Shown here: positions 32,422 to 40,989 of the stretch, one piece after another
Position numbering within the stretch: position 1 is the stretch's first letter
Layout: every line of letters begins with the position of its first letter
Assembly: GCF_039544205.1 (NCBI RefSeq)
Contig: NZ_BAABLF010000014.1
Location: 124,001 to 188,000 of the forward strand
DNA from: Ferrimonas gelatinilytica
GTDB lineage: Bacteria > Pseudomonadota > Gammaproteobacteria > Enterobacterales > Shewanellaceae
Length of the DNA: 64,000 nt
Direction of reading: 5' to 3'
Made by a program: the position numbers and the translations under genes
The notes under the pieces: generated by a model
Told to the model about the DNA's origin: nothing
Databases searched by the model: none
Seen by the model: only the letters and a program-made list of their open reading frames with translations

Positions 32422-33756
32422 ATGACTATCCCCGCCGTGTTGCGGCAGCCAGCGGCGCATCGTCGCACCTTTGCTCTGGCCGTGCCGATGATCCTGTCCA
32501 ATATCACTATCCCGCTGCTGGGACTGGTGGACACGGCGGTGATCGGGCACCTGAGCGATGCCTATTACCTCGGCGGCGTAGCCGTTGGGGCGATGATTAT
32601 AACCTTTTTATTCTGGATCCTCGGATTTTTACGCATGGCGACCACGGGGTTGGTGGCCCAGGGCCATGGTCGTGGCGATCCTCTGGCCCAGTTACAGGTG
32701 CTGTTTCAGGGCGCGGTGATCGCGCTAACGCTGGCTGCGACGGTGCTGATCCTGCGTCAGCCTATCCTGGAGATCGCCCTTGGGGTGCTGGGCGGCAGCG
32801 ACGAGGTGCAACATTACGCCAGCATCTATTTCCAGCATAGGATCTGGAGTGCGCCGGCGGCCCTGGTCAACCTGGTAGCGCTTGGCTACCTGCTGGGGCG
32901 CCAGCTACCCAGGGCGGCGATGTGGCAGCTGATCCTGGCGAATGTGCTGAATATCGTGCTGGATATCTGGTTCGTCCTCGGACTGGAGTGGGGGGTGGCG
33001 GGCGCGGCCCGGGCCAGCGTTATCGCGGATTATGGTGCCCTGTTGCTGGCGGTCTGGTTCATCCATCGACAGTTACCGGCCGCGCTGAAAACCCCGTCAA
33101 CCTGGCGTGCGCTAACGATGCGCGGCTGTGGTGCGCTGATTGGGTTAAACCGGGACATCTTTATCCGTACCCTCTGTCTTCAGCTGTGCATGGTCTTTGT
33201 TACCGCGCAGGGGGCCCGAATGGGGGATGAGATCGTCGCTGCCAACTCGGTGCTGATGAACTTTACCCTGTTGATCGCCTATGCCCTGGATGGTTTTGCC
33301 TACTCGGCGGAAGCCGAGGTGGGCCGAGCCCTGGGGGCCCAGGACAAGCCTGGCTTGCTGGATGCGGTGTGGCTTGGCTGGTTCTGGTCGGCACTCACGG
33401 CAGGGCTGTTTTGCCTGATTTTTGCCCTGTTGGGGAGTTTCATTATCCAGTTGTTGACGGACATTCCCGAAGTGCGGGCGACCGCGCAGCGTTACCTGCC
33501 CTGGATCGCCCTCTATCCGCTGCTGGCGTTTACCTGTTTCCTGTTTGATGGTGTCTATATCGGTGCGGCGAAGGGCGCGGCGATGCGCAATGCCATGATG
33601 GTCTCGGCGCTCTGTTTTTTCGCGCTCTGGACACTGGTGCAGGGCTGGGGTAACCACGGCCTCTGGTTGGCCTTCAACGGTTTCATGCTCTCCCGTGGTC
33701 TGGTGTTGGGGGGCCACTTTCTCTGGCAGTGGCGCCACGACCGGTGGATCCCCTGA
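32422..33756 (+). CDS. MATE-family efflux transporter (DinF-like)
   Basis: Twelve-helix drug/cation antiporter, 444 residues. MATE pattern: PMILSNITIPLLGLVDTAVIGHL in the first helix, FLRMATTGLVAQGHGRGD, then a related second half with GLNRDIFIRTLCLQ. It resembles the DinF branch (lexA-dinF in E. coli), though lexA is 11 kb away here. It has no good Shine-Dalgarno; an in-frame ATG at 32362 would overlap the divergent deacetylase gene. Substrates cannot be told. Confidence 0.92.
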   Translation: MTIPAVLRQPAAHRRTFALAVPMILSNITIPLLGLVDTAVIGHLSDAYYLGGVAVGAMIITFLFWILGFLRMATTGLVAQGHGRGDPLAQLQVLFQGAVIALTLAATVLILRQPILEIALGVLGGSDEVQHYASIYFQHRIWSAPAALVNLVALGYLLGRQLPRAAMWQLILANVLNIVLDIWFVLGLEWGVAGAARASVIADYGALLLAVWFIHRQLPAALKTPSTWRALTMRGCGALIGLNRDIFIRTLCLQLCMVFVTAQGARMGDEIVAANSVLMNFTLLIAYALDGFAYSAEAEVGRALGAQDKPGLLDAVWLGWFWSALTAGLFCLIFALLGSFIIQLLTDIPEVRATAQRYLPWIALYPLLAFTCFLFDGVYIGAAKGAAMRNAMMVSALCFFALWTLVQGWGNHGLWLAFNGFMLSRGLVLGGHFLWQWRHDRWIP

Positions 33757-33793
33757 TACCCCGTGGATAGGAAACGAGTCAGAAAACAGAGAG

Positions 33794-34135
33794 GTGCGGG
33801 TGATCGTAAGGGTTTTGACGGCACACAGATCCCACTATCCGGATCCCATCGCCTTTTGACGTGGCTAACTTGTCCGGCTCGGACGGCTGGACAGTGAATA
33901 TGGCGGGTGGATCCGAGCGACCACCGACTGTGGCAATCAGGGGTGGGCACCGGTGGATTACATCGATATCCGTGGAGAAACCGGGATGGCCCTTTGCAGT
34001 GACAGCGCCCGGGAGCTGAACGCCCGTGAAGGTGAGACGCTTCGTGTGGCGCAAACCCTCACTGGCTGGCTCTTTGCCATCAACGCCGATGGAGAGCCGG
34101 GCTGGGTGCCCGGCGAAACCGTTTCCCGGCAATAA
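33794..34135 (+). pseudogene. SH3-domain protein broken by two in-frame stops
   Basis: Read in one frame from GTG 33794, the sequence gives RVLTAHRSHYPDPIAF, then TGA (33857-33859), Arg-Gly, TAA (33866-33868), then LVRLGRLDSEYGGWIRATT, GNQGWAPVDYIDIRGETGMA and ELNAREGETLRVAQT, ending EPGWVPGETVSRQ. This matches the two-SH3-domain proteins of about 115 residues (YPDPIxF..GWIRxTT..GWAP..). No frameshift is needed; only the two stops interrupt it. A GTG at 33953 could still yield the last 60 residues, the second SH3 unit. A pseudogene is the simplest reading; a sequencing error would need two events. Confidence 0.8.
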
Positions 34136-34137
34136 CC

Positions 34138-34175
34138 AGCAAAAAGCCGCATCCTGAGATGCGGCTTTTTTTGCT
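34138..34175. terminator. Bidirectional terminator, SH3 pseudogene / nfuA
   Basis: A 9-bp core stem (AGCCGCATC / GATGCGGCT) with loop CTGA is flanked by AAAAA and TTTTTT, so it works in both directions. The arms extend further through AGCAAAA / TTTTGCT. Confidence 0.93.
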
Positions 34176-34194
34176 GGGATGCAGCGACAACGGC

Positions 34195-34773
34195 TTAGAA
34201 GTAGGAGTGTTCGCCGTGCTCGTGCTCGGTCACATCCTTGACCGCCGTCAGCTCACCGCTGAACTCCTCCAGCAGTTGTTTCTCGATGCCATCCTTGAGG
34301 GTCACGTCCACCATGGAGCAGCCGTTACAGCCACCGCCAAACTGGATCACCGCGATGCCATCGTCGGTCAGTTCCACCAGGGTGATGTAGCCGCCGTGGC
34401 TGGCCAACTGCGGGTTCACCTGGGACTGGATGGTGTACTCAATACGGTCACGCAGGGGCGCATCGTCGGCCACCTTGCGCATCTTGGCGTTGGGAGCCTT
34501 CAGGGTCAGTTGGCTACCCAGCTGATCGGTCACGTAATCGATCACCGCCTCCTCCAGGAAGGGGGCACTCTTGCTGTCCACCATGGCGCTGAAGCCACTG
34601 AACTCCAGCTCGGTGTCATCTTCCTCTACCGCATCCGGTGGGCAGTAGGAAACGCCGCACTCCGCTTGAGGGGTACCGGGATTGATGACAAATACACGGA
34701 TATGGGTGCCTTCCGCCTGGCTGCTCAGCAACTTGGCGAAATGTTCCTGCGCGGCTTCGCTAATGGTGATCAT
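34195..34773 (-). CDS. nfuA: Fe-S cluster carrier protein NfuA
   Basis: Delivers 4Fe-4S clusters to client enzymes, notably under oxidative or iron stress. 192 residues: an N-terminal A-type-like domain (degenerate, about 1-95) and a C-terminal Nfu domain with GGGCNGCSMVD, Cys149 and Cys152, the same positions as in E. coli. The start is at MITISEAAQEHFAK; the upstream extension is not conserved. It lies near comF and bioH, as in E. coli. Confidence 0.97.
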   Translation of the reverse strand: MITISEAAQEHFAKLLSSQAEGTHIRVFVINPGTPQAECGVSYCPPDAVEEDDTELEFSGFSAMVDSKSAPFLEEAVIDYVTDQLGSQLTLKAPNAKMRKVADDAPLRDRIEYTIQSQVNPQLASHGGYITLVELTDDGIAVIQFGGGCNGCSMVDVTLKDGIEKQLLEEFSGELTAVKDVTEHEHGEHSYF

Positions 34774-34985
34774 AAATGTGTCTCTTAAAACCTGAGTAAA
34801 CGACTCGGATACTGCAATCATACCTTTTACAGGGCGGTGATTATAGCCCCAGGGTGTTATCCCGATCACGCTTCACCGGTGTCAAATCGTGACATGTATG
34901 TTCAATGGCGACGAGTGTCTGGGACCGGACTATCCAGAGGTGCAGGTTGTGGCCCGGGTAACGGGGGCGAGAATTTATCCCCCTT

Positions 34986-35753
34986 TCAGGGCGTCGATCC
35001 GGGATCGACGGCCGGTTGGTTTGGCCTAGCCATTTCCGGTCGCGCAAGGGCGCTGGCCAGGGCCCAGTACTGTTCGACCCTGTGCCCCTCACGGCGCAGG
35101 GCCCTGGCCACCGCTGTCATGGTGGCTCCAGTAGTAATCACATCGTCCACCAGGACCAGACCGCTTTGGGGAGGCTGGTTTGGGGCGGCCTGGTAGAGTT
35201 CCCGGGGAATACGGTGCCGATCCCGTCCCTGCCGTTCATGTTGAGGCACGCTGGATTGGGTCTTGAAGACCAGCTGATCCCATACCGGCAGGTCCAGTTG
35301 TCGACCCAGTTCATCGGCGATAATAACCGCATGGTTGAATCCCCTGACCGGCAGCCGGAGCGGATGCATGGGGATAGGCACCAGCGCCAGGGGCGGTGGC
35401 AGAGCCTGCTGCTGACACAGCATCCGGACCCGGTGGGCCAATACTTCACACATGGGTTGCACCAGCGACAGCTGATGCTGGATCTTGATCGCGCCCGAGA
35501 GGTAGCCGACGGGATGGTGGTAGGGGTAGGAGACCACCTTGGGCCACCAGCGGCGTCGGCGCTGACAGCGACCACAGCGCCAGGGTGGCGCGTGCTGCAG
35601 TGGTCGGGTGCAGCAGAGGCAGAGCGGGCCGGGATCGTTGTCCGCCAGACAGTAAGCGCACAGCCCCCGGCCCCGGGGGATGGGTTGCTGACAGAGGTGG
35701 CAGCGGTTGGGTAAACTGCCGGCCAACCACCTTGCCACGGAGTGCATATTCAT
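34986..35753 (-). CDS. comF: ComF/GntX-family phosphoribosyltransferase-like protein
   Basis: Family linked to DNA uptake and use of extracellular DNA. 255 residues. An N-terminal zinc-ribbon-like set of Cys pairs (CHLCQQ, CAYC, CLCC, CGRC) is followed by a type I phosphoribosyltransferase domain with the PRPP loop LVLVDDVITTGATM and RGFNHAVIIA. Its ATG overlaps the bioH ATG in CATG; a second ATG six bases downstream (35747) is equally possible. No clear ribosome site is seen for either. The C-terminal residues lie in a GATC-containing palindrome. Confidence 0.92.
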   Translation of the reverse strand: MNMHSVARWLAGSLPNRCHLCQQPIPRGRGLCAYCLADNDPGPLCLCCTRPLQHAPPWRCGRCQRRRRWWPKVVSYPYHHPVGYLSGAIKIQHQLSLVQPMCEVLAHRVRMLCQQQALPPPLALVPIPMHPLRLPVRGFNHAVIIADELGRQLDLPVWDQLVFKTQSSVPQHERQGRDRHRIPRELYQAAPNQPPQSGLVLVDDVITTGATMTAVARALRREGHRVEQYWALASALARPEMARPNQPAVDPGSTP

Positions 35754-36564
35754 GTCTGAAACCCTAGTGTCCCGCCGGTCTCACCTGCAAATTGATTGGT
35801 ATGGAGCGGGACCGACACTGCTGTTGTTGCACGGCTGGGGCATGAACGGGGCGGTATGGCGGGACCTGGCACCGGCGCTGGCCGATATGGGGTTCCGAGT
35901 GGGGACGGTGGATCTGCCCGGCTTCGGCGACTCCCCAGGGCAGGATCTCCCCCAAGGGGGAGAGGCGCTGGCGTCGCTGGCCGAGGTGGTATGGTCGGCC
36001 TTTCCCGACAATGAGCCCGTGCACCTGCTGGGCTGGTCCCTTGGGGGGCTGGTGGCGACCCGGATGGTGTTGCAAGCCCCCTCCCGGACCCGCTCTCTGG
36101 TGACCCTGGCCAGTTCACCCTGTTTCCAAGGCAGCGCCACCTGGCCGGGAATCGCTCCGGCCGTGCTAGGACAGTTTCGCCAGCAGCTGGCGCAGGACTG
36201 CGATAAGACCTTGTCCGCGTTCTTTGCCCTCCAGGCGATGGGCTCGGCGACTGCAAGAGAGGATGTGCGCCGGTTAAAACGGGCTGTGATGAGTAAACCC
36301 AAGCCGGATCCCGAGGCTCTGGACAGGGGGCTGGGGATCCTGCAAGAGTGCGACCTGCGTCCCCAGCTAGCCAAGCTATCGGGCCCCTGGCTGAGGCTTT
36401 ACGGGCGCCTCGATGGTCTGGTTCCGGCACGGGTGATTGAGCAAGTGGACAGCCTCGCGCCGGGCTCAGTTTCGGTGCAGATTGAGAAGGCATCCCATGC
36501 GCCCTTTATCTCCCATCCCGAGGAAACGCTGGCAGTACTGCAGCGCTTTTACCAGGGGCTCTGA
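35752..36564 (+). CDS. bioH: Pimeloyl-[acyl-carrier protein] methyl ester esterase
   Basis: Alpha/beta hydrolase that removes the methyl group from pimeloyl-ACP methyl ester and so ends the chain-elongation phase of biotin synthesis. 270 residues; catalytic Ser96 (GWSLGG), Asp in YGRLDGLVP near residue 222 and His in KASHAPFISHPE near 249. The oxyanion loop is LLLHGWGMNGAVW. GGAG lies nine bases before the ATG. It is divergent from comF with overlapping start codons. Confidence 0.95.
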   Translation: MSETLVSRRSHLQIDWYGAGPTLLLLHGWGMNGAVWRDLAPALADMGFRVGTVDLPGFGDSPGQDLPQGGEALASLAEVVWSAFPDNEPVHLLGWSLGGLVATRMVLQAPSRTRSLVTLASSPCFQGSATWPGIAPAVLGQFRQQLAQDCDKTLSAFFALQAMGSATAREDVRRLKRAVMSKPKPDPEALDRGLGILQECDLRPQLAKLSGPWLRLYGRLDGLVPARVIEQVDSLAPGSVSVQIEKASHAPFISHPEETLAVLQRFYQGL

Positions 36565-36613
36565 TCCCGGGCGACTACACTCTGGGAAGGTGTAACCTAG
36601 GCCCGGAGGCGCC

Positions 36614-37021
36614 ATGACCCTTCCCGAGTCCCTCTACAGTCTGGTGCTGGCGATCCCCCTGGCGGGCGTCGTGGTGTTCACCCTGCGCTTTGCCCCCATC
36701 CTGTTCCGGCGTGGCGAGCTGGCCTCCGCCCAGGCGTTTGTTCGCGGACTCTGTCCCTGGTTCTACCTCTACTGCATGGCGTTTATCCTGGTGGCGCTGC
36801 TGCTGCGCTGGGTGATGGGGGCGGCCTGGGAGGTGCGCCTGCTGAGCCTGTCACTGCTGGGCTTCGGTGCGGCGGGGCTGGTCGCCCTGCCTATCGGTCA
36901 GCGGGTGGCGACCATCGCCCGGCAACGTTGGCTGGCCTGGCGTCATCGGCTCATCCTGCTGCTCAATAGTGTCCAGATGCTGCTGCTCTCCCTGCTTGGC
37001 TATGGCTGGGTCAGCGGATAG
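36614..37021 (+). CDS. Integral membrane protein of unknown function
   Basis: 135 residues, not recognised. Four hydrophobic helices at about 8-26, 48-66, 74-93 and 112-131 are separated by short basic loops (RFAPILFRRGE, RQRWLAWRHR), with the positive charges suggesting cytoplasmic loops. GGAGG lies at good spacing before the ATG, so it is translated. It follows bioH by 49 bases on the same strand and may be co-transcribed. Confidence 0.75.
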   Translation: MTLPESLYSLVLAIPLAGVVVFTLRFAPILFRRGELASAQAFVRGLCPWFYLYCMAFILVALLLRWVMGAAWEVRLLSLSLLGFGAAGLVALPIGQRVATIARQRWLAWRHRLILLLNSVQMLLLSLLGYGWVSG

Positions 37022-37027
37022 ACCGGT

Positions 37028-37057
37028 TAAAAATGAAAGCCGCCCCGGGGGCGGCTT
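37028..37057 (-). terminator. Terminator of tex
   Basis: Read on the minus strand, the stem AAGCCGCC / GGCGGCTT with a GC-rich loop is followed by TCATTTTTAA. It also lies just after the convergent membrane-protein gene. Confidence 0.7.
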
Positions 37058-37065
37058 CGATAAGG

Positions 37066-39405
37066 TTAACGCTTCTTCACCTTCGCCTTGGCAAAGGCTT
37101 CGGCCAGGGCGCCGGATTGAGGGGCGCGCTCGGTCGGCCTGCTCCGCTCCGGACGCGGCCGGGCGGATCGCCCACGCCGTTCATCTCCGGCAGAGGAGGG
37201 TTTGGACGGGCTGGGCTTGTCGCGGGACTCCGCGGAGTCGTTAAGCCGCATGGAAAGGCCGATCCGCTGGCGCGCCACGTCCACCTCCATCACCTTCACC
37301 TTGACCACGTCGCCGGCCTTGACCACGCTGCGGGGATCATCGACGAAGCGGTCTGAAAGAGCGCTGATGTGCACCAGCCCATCCTGTTTGACGCCAATGT
37401 CCACGAAGGCACCGAAGTGGGTCACGTTGGTGATCACCCCCTCCAGCACCATGTCTGGCTGTAGATCGGTGATCTTCTCCACCCCATCGGCGAAACGAGC
37501 GGTTTCAAACTGGCCCCGGGGATCGCGGCCAGGCTTGTCCAGTTCGGTCAGGATGTCGCTGATGGTGGGCAAACCGAACCGCTCATCGATAAACTGGCGT
37601 GCGTCGACCTGGCGCAGCACGCCGCTGTTGCCGATCAGCTCCTGTACTGAAATGCCGGTGTGCTGGCTGATGGTTTTCACCACCGGGTAGGCCTCAGGGT
37701 GAACACCGGAGGCATCCAGGGGGTCCTCCCCATCACGAATGCGCAGGAACCCGGCGCACTGCTCAAAGGCCTTGGGCCCCAGGCGGGGCACCTTGAGCAG
37801 CTGTTTGCGGCTGGTGAAGCGCCCCTGACCGTCCCGGAAGGCGACGATGTTTTGCGCCAGGGAGCGGCTCAGTCCGGCCACCCGGGCCAGCAGGAGAGCC
37901 GAGGCGGTATTGAGATCCACCCCGACGCCATTGACGCAATCCTCCACCACCGCATCCAGGGTGCGGGCCAGCTGGACCTGGCTGACGTCGTGCTGGTACT
38001 GGCCGACCCCGATCGATTTGGGGTCGATCTTCACCAGCTCCGCCATGGGATCCTGAAGTCGGCGGCCGATGGAGACGGCACCCCGCAGGGAGACATCCAG
38101 CTCGGGAAACTCGTCGGCGGCGGTTTGAGAAGCGGAGTAGACCGACGCGCCCGCCTCGGACACCATCACCTTGGTGAGCCCCGGCTGTTGCAGGGTGCGG
38201 ATCAGCTCCGCCGCCAGCTTGTCGGTTTCCCGGGAAGCGGTGCCGTTGCCGATGGCGATCAGCTCTACCCGGTGTTCGGCAACCAGTTTTGTCAGGGTGG
38301 CCAGGCTGCGATCCCACTGCTTCTGTGGTGCATGAGGATAGATGGTGTCGGTGGCGACCAGTTTGCCGGTGGCGTCGATCACCGCCACCTTGCAGCCGGT
38401 GCGCAGGCCGGGATCCAGCGCCAGGGTGGGGCGCATGCCCGCCGGGGCAGCCATCAGCAGGTCGGACAGGTTAGTGGCAAAGACCCGGATCGCCTCGGTC
38501 TCGGCGCGTTCTCGCAACTCGCCAATCAGCTCGGTTTCCATCGCCAGCGACAACTTCACCCGCCAGGTCCACTGGCACACCTGCTGTAACCAGGCGTCCG
38601 CTTTGCGGCTGCGGTTTTCAATTCCCACCTGCTGGGCGATGAGGGATTCACAGATGGAGCGGCGGTCATCGGGATCCCGCTCCGTATCCGGATCCAGGCT
38701 CAGATGCAGAATCCCCTGGTTGCGTCCCCGCAGCATCGCCAACACGCGATGGGAGGGCACCTTGGCCCAGGGCTCACTGTGCTCGAAGTAGTCCGAGAAC
38801 TTGGCGCCGTTGCTCTCCTGACCGTTTACTACGGTAGCGGTCAGGCGGGCATGCTGTTTCATGTGACGACGCACCACCGCCAATACCGAGGCGTCCTCGG
38901 CGAAACGCTCCATCAGGATGGCCCGGGCCCCTTCCAGGGTGGCCTTGGTATCGGCAAAGCCTGCTTCGGGCTGGAGGAATCTCTCCGCTTCCTGTTCCGG
39001 ATCCCGGCTGGGATCCTCAAGTAGCACCTCCGCCAGGGGGGCCAGTCCCGCCTCGATGGCGATCTGCCCCTTTGTGCGGCGCTTGGGACGGTAGGGCAGG
39101 TAGAGATCTTCCAGTTCGGTTTTGGTGGCAACCCGCTGGATCTGGGCACGCAGGGGGTCAGTCAGCTTGCCCTGATCCGCAATGCTGGTGAGGATGGTTT
39201 GACGCCGATCTTCCAGCTCACGGAGGTAGCCCAGACGGGATTCCAGGGTACGCAACTGGGTATCGTCCAGGGTGCCGGTGACCTCTTTACGATAGCGGGC
39301 GATGAAAGGCACGGTACTGCCCCCATCGAGCAGCGTGATCGCGGCCTCAACCTGTTGTGGGCGTACGCCCAACTCCTGGGCGATGGTGTTTGAAATCGAT
39401 TCCAT
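37066..39405 (-). CDS. tex: Transcription accessory protein Tex (S1 RNA-binding)
   Basis: Conserved nucleic-acid-binding protein related to eukaryotic Spt6. 779 residues in the usual order: helical N-terminal region, YqgF-like RNase fold (LALDPGLRTGCKVAVID), a helix-hairpin-helix region (VDLNTASALLLARVAGLS, FTSRKQLLKVPRLGPKAFEQ) and a C-terminal S1 domain (VLEGVITNVTHFGAFVDIGV). A basic tail rich in Arg, Ser and Pro ends with KAKVKKR. The start was set at MESISNTIAQELGV, where conservation begins. Confidence 0.97.
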   Translation of the reverse strand: MESISNTIAQELGVRPQQVEAAITLLDGGSTVPFIARYRKEVTGTLDDTQLRTLESRLGYLRELEDRRQTILTSIADQGKLTDPLRAQIQRVATKTELEDLYLPYRPKRRTKGQIAIEAGLAPLAEVLLEDPSRDPEQEAERFLQPEAGFADTKATLEGARAILMERFAEDASVLAVVRRHMKQHARLTATVVNGQESNGAKFSDYFEHSEPWAKVPSHRVLAMLRGRNQGILHLSLDPDTERDPDDRRSICESLIAQQVGIENRSRKADAWLQQVCQWTWRVKLSLAMETELIGELRERAETEAIRVFATNLSDLLMAAPAGMRPTLALDPGLRTGCKVAVIDATGKLVATDTIYPHAPQKQWDRSLATLTKLVAEHRVELIAIGNGTASRETDKLAAELIRTLQQPGLTKVMVSEAGASVYSASQTAADEFPELDVSLRGAVSIGRRLQDPMAELVKIDPKSIGVGQYQHDVSQVQLARTLDAVVEDCVNGVGVDLNTASALLLARVAGLSRSLAQNIVAFRDGQGRFTSRKQLLKVPRLGPKAFEQCAGFLRIRDGEDPLDASGVHPEAYPVVKTISQHTGISVQELIGNSGVLRQVDARQFIDERFGLPTISDILTELDKPGRDPRGQFETARFADGVEKITDLQPDMVLEGVITNVTHFGAFVDIGVKQDGLVHISALSDRFVDDPRSVVKAGDVVKVKVMEVDVARQRIGLSMRLNDSAESRDKPSPSKPSSAGDERRGRSARPRPERSRPTERAPQSGALAEAFAKAKVKKR

Positions 39406-39620
39406 AGATCTGCCTGATGCCGCCGGGGCGGCTGATAAACGCAAAAACGACCGCTACCTTAGCACAGCCCGGGTGGGGCGAGAGCGAGTGGGTATGGCGG
39501 CAAAGTGTGGGGGGCGGAGCAACGCATCGGGGTTGCCCCGGCTCGATGTTTGTTCAACGGTGGGAATCCGGATCGCTTCCCGATCGGCGCTGTACAATAA
39601 GCGTCCACTCACTATCGACT

Positions 39621-40094
39621 TTACTTCTCGTAGTGGATCGCGGTGATATACCAGCTGACGTTGCCGGCGGGGGTAGGAACGATCGCCTCATCATCCATCT
39701 CCTTCTTCAGCAGCGCCCGGGCCATCGGGGAGTCGATGGAGATACAGTCGTCCCGGCCGAAGATCTCGTCATAGCCGACGATCTGGAACCGCTTGCTGTC
39801 GCCGTCGTCGTTCTCGACCTCGACCCAGGCGCCGAAGAACACCTTGCCCTCCTGCTGGGGTGAGAAGTCGACGATCCGCAGCAGCTCCAGGGATTTACGC
39901 AGGTAACGCACCCGGCGGTCGATCTCGCGCAGGCGCTTCTTGTTGTACTGGTAATCGGCGTTTTCACTGCGATCCCCAAGGCTCGCCGCCCAGGCCACCT
40001 TGGCAGTGGTCTCCGGTCGCTCTACCCGCCAGAGGTGATCCAGCTCCTGCTGCAGCTTGTTGTACCCTTTTCGTGTAATTAGCTTGGTTCTCAT
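39621..40094 (-). CDS. greB: Transcription elongation factor GreB
   Basis: Rescues backtracked RNA polymerase by stimulating cleavage of the transcript. 157 residues; an N-terminal coiled coil (LITRKGYNKLQQELDHLW, ..DRSENADYQYNKKRLREID with the tip acidic residues) and the C-terminal FKBP-like domain (WYITAIHY). It is GreB rather than GreA because of length and the basic patch. It is divergent from ompR. Confidence 0.96.
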   Translation of the reverse strand: MRTKLITRKGYNKLQQELDHLWRVERPETTAKVAWAASLGDRSENADYQYNKKRLREIDRRVRYLRKSLELLRIVDFSPQQEGKVFFGAWVEVENDDGDSKRFQIVGYDEIFGRDDCISIDSPMARALLKKEMDDEAIVPTPAGNVSWYITAIHYEK

Positions 40095-40208
40095 GGTACC
40101 CGGTTTGATGATTGGGGCGAGAGGGCCCGAAAGGAGAATAACAGCAGCCTGGGAGTATGATGGCAAGGGAAATGACACACTTCGCAACGATCTGAGCGCG
40201 GTCACATC

Positions 40209-40236
40209 GTGACAAGCGCCGTCGCTGGCATACAAT
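40209..40236 (+). promoter_or_regulatory. Predicted sigma-70 promoter of ompR-envZ
   Basis: GTGACA and TACAAT separated by 16 bases lie 30 bases before the ompR start. Hexamers are close to consensus and the position fits a short leader. Confidence 0.55.
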
Positions 40237-40266
40237 GCTAACAGGCTGAATCATTGAGGAAAGCAT

Positions 40267-40989
40267 ATGGAACAGGAAACCACCAAGGTGTTGGTCGTTG
40301 ACGACGATGTTCGCTTGCGGGGGTTGCTGGAGCGCTACCTGGTTGAGCAGGGCTTCCAGGTGCGAAGTGCCGCCAATTCCGAGCAGATGGATCGCCATCT
40401 GGAGCGGGAGAATTTTCACCTGCTGGTGTTGGACCTTATGTTGCCCGGGGAGGATGGCTTGTCGATCTGTCGCCGCCTGCGGGAGAAAGAGAACCCGATC
40501 CCCATCGTGATGCTGACCGCCAAGGGTGACGAGGTGGACAGGATTATCGGTCTGGAGATGGGCGCCGACGATTATCTGCCCAAACCTTTCAATCCCAGAG
40601 AGCTGCTGGCACGGATCCGGGCGGTGCTGAGACGCCGTCCGTCAGAAGTGCCTGGAGCACCCTCCCAGAGCGAAGAGATTGTGGAGTTCGGCGAGCACAA
40701 ACTGAACCTCGCCACCCGTGAGATGACCAAGGGCGAGGAGTCTATCTCATTGACCTCCGGCGAGTTCGCGGTGTTGAAGGTGTTGGTGACCCATCCCCGC
40801 GAACCCATGAGCCGGGATAAGTTGATGAACCAGGCTCGGGGCCGGGACTACAGTGCCCTGGAGCGCTCCATTGATGTCCAGGTTTCGCGCCTGCGCCGCC
40901 TTATTGAAGCTGATCCCTCTAATCCCCGTTATATCCAGACGGTTTGGGGACTGGGCTATGTCTTTGTGCCAGACGGGGCGGCCCACTAG
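40267..40989 (+). CDS. ompR: Osmolarity response regulator OmpR
   Basis: Phosphorylated by EnvZ and controls porin and envelope genes. 240 residues: receiver domain with acidic pocket VVDDD, phospho-Asp55 in VLDLMLPGEDG, Thr in MLTAKG and Lys in LPKPFNP; C-terminal winged helix (SRDKLMNQARGRDYSALERS, VWGLGYVFVP). GAGGAAAG lies before the ATG. Its stop overlaps the envZ GTG by one base. Confidence 0.98.
   Translation: MEQETTKVLVVDDDVRLRGLLERYLVEQGFQVRSAANSEQMDRHLERENFHLLVLDLMLPGEDGLSICRRLREKENPIPIVMLTAKGDEVDRIIGLEMGADDYLPKPFNPRELLARIRAVLRRRPSEVPGAPSQSEEIVEFGEHKLNLATREMTKGEESISLTSGEFAVLKVLVTHPREPMSRDKLMNQARGRDYSALERSIDVQVSRLRRLIEADPSNPRYIQTVWGLGYVFVPDGAAH

Noticed and set aside
31344..32534. 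Longer start for the polysaccharide deacetylase at 32534
   Set aside because: The extra 45 residues overlap the divergent MATE gene and precede the signal peptide; the Met at 32399 starts the signal peptide.
33857..33859. TGA in the SH3 gene read as selenocysteine
   Set aside because: Although selD is present, a TAA follows three codons later and no SECIS-like hairpin was noticed, so recoding would not rescue the frame.
34898..35029. 43-residue open frame with plausible codon use between nfuA and comF
   Set aside because: It overlaps the 3' end of comF, lacks a ribosome site and matches nothing I know; too short to support.
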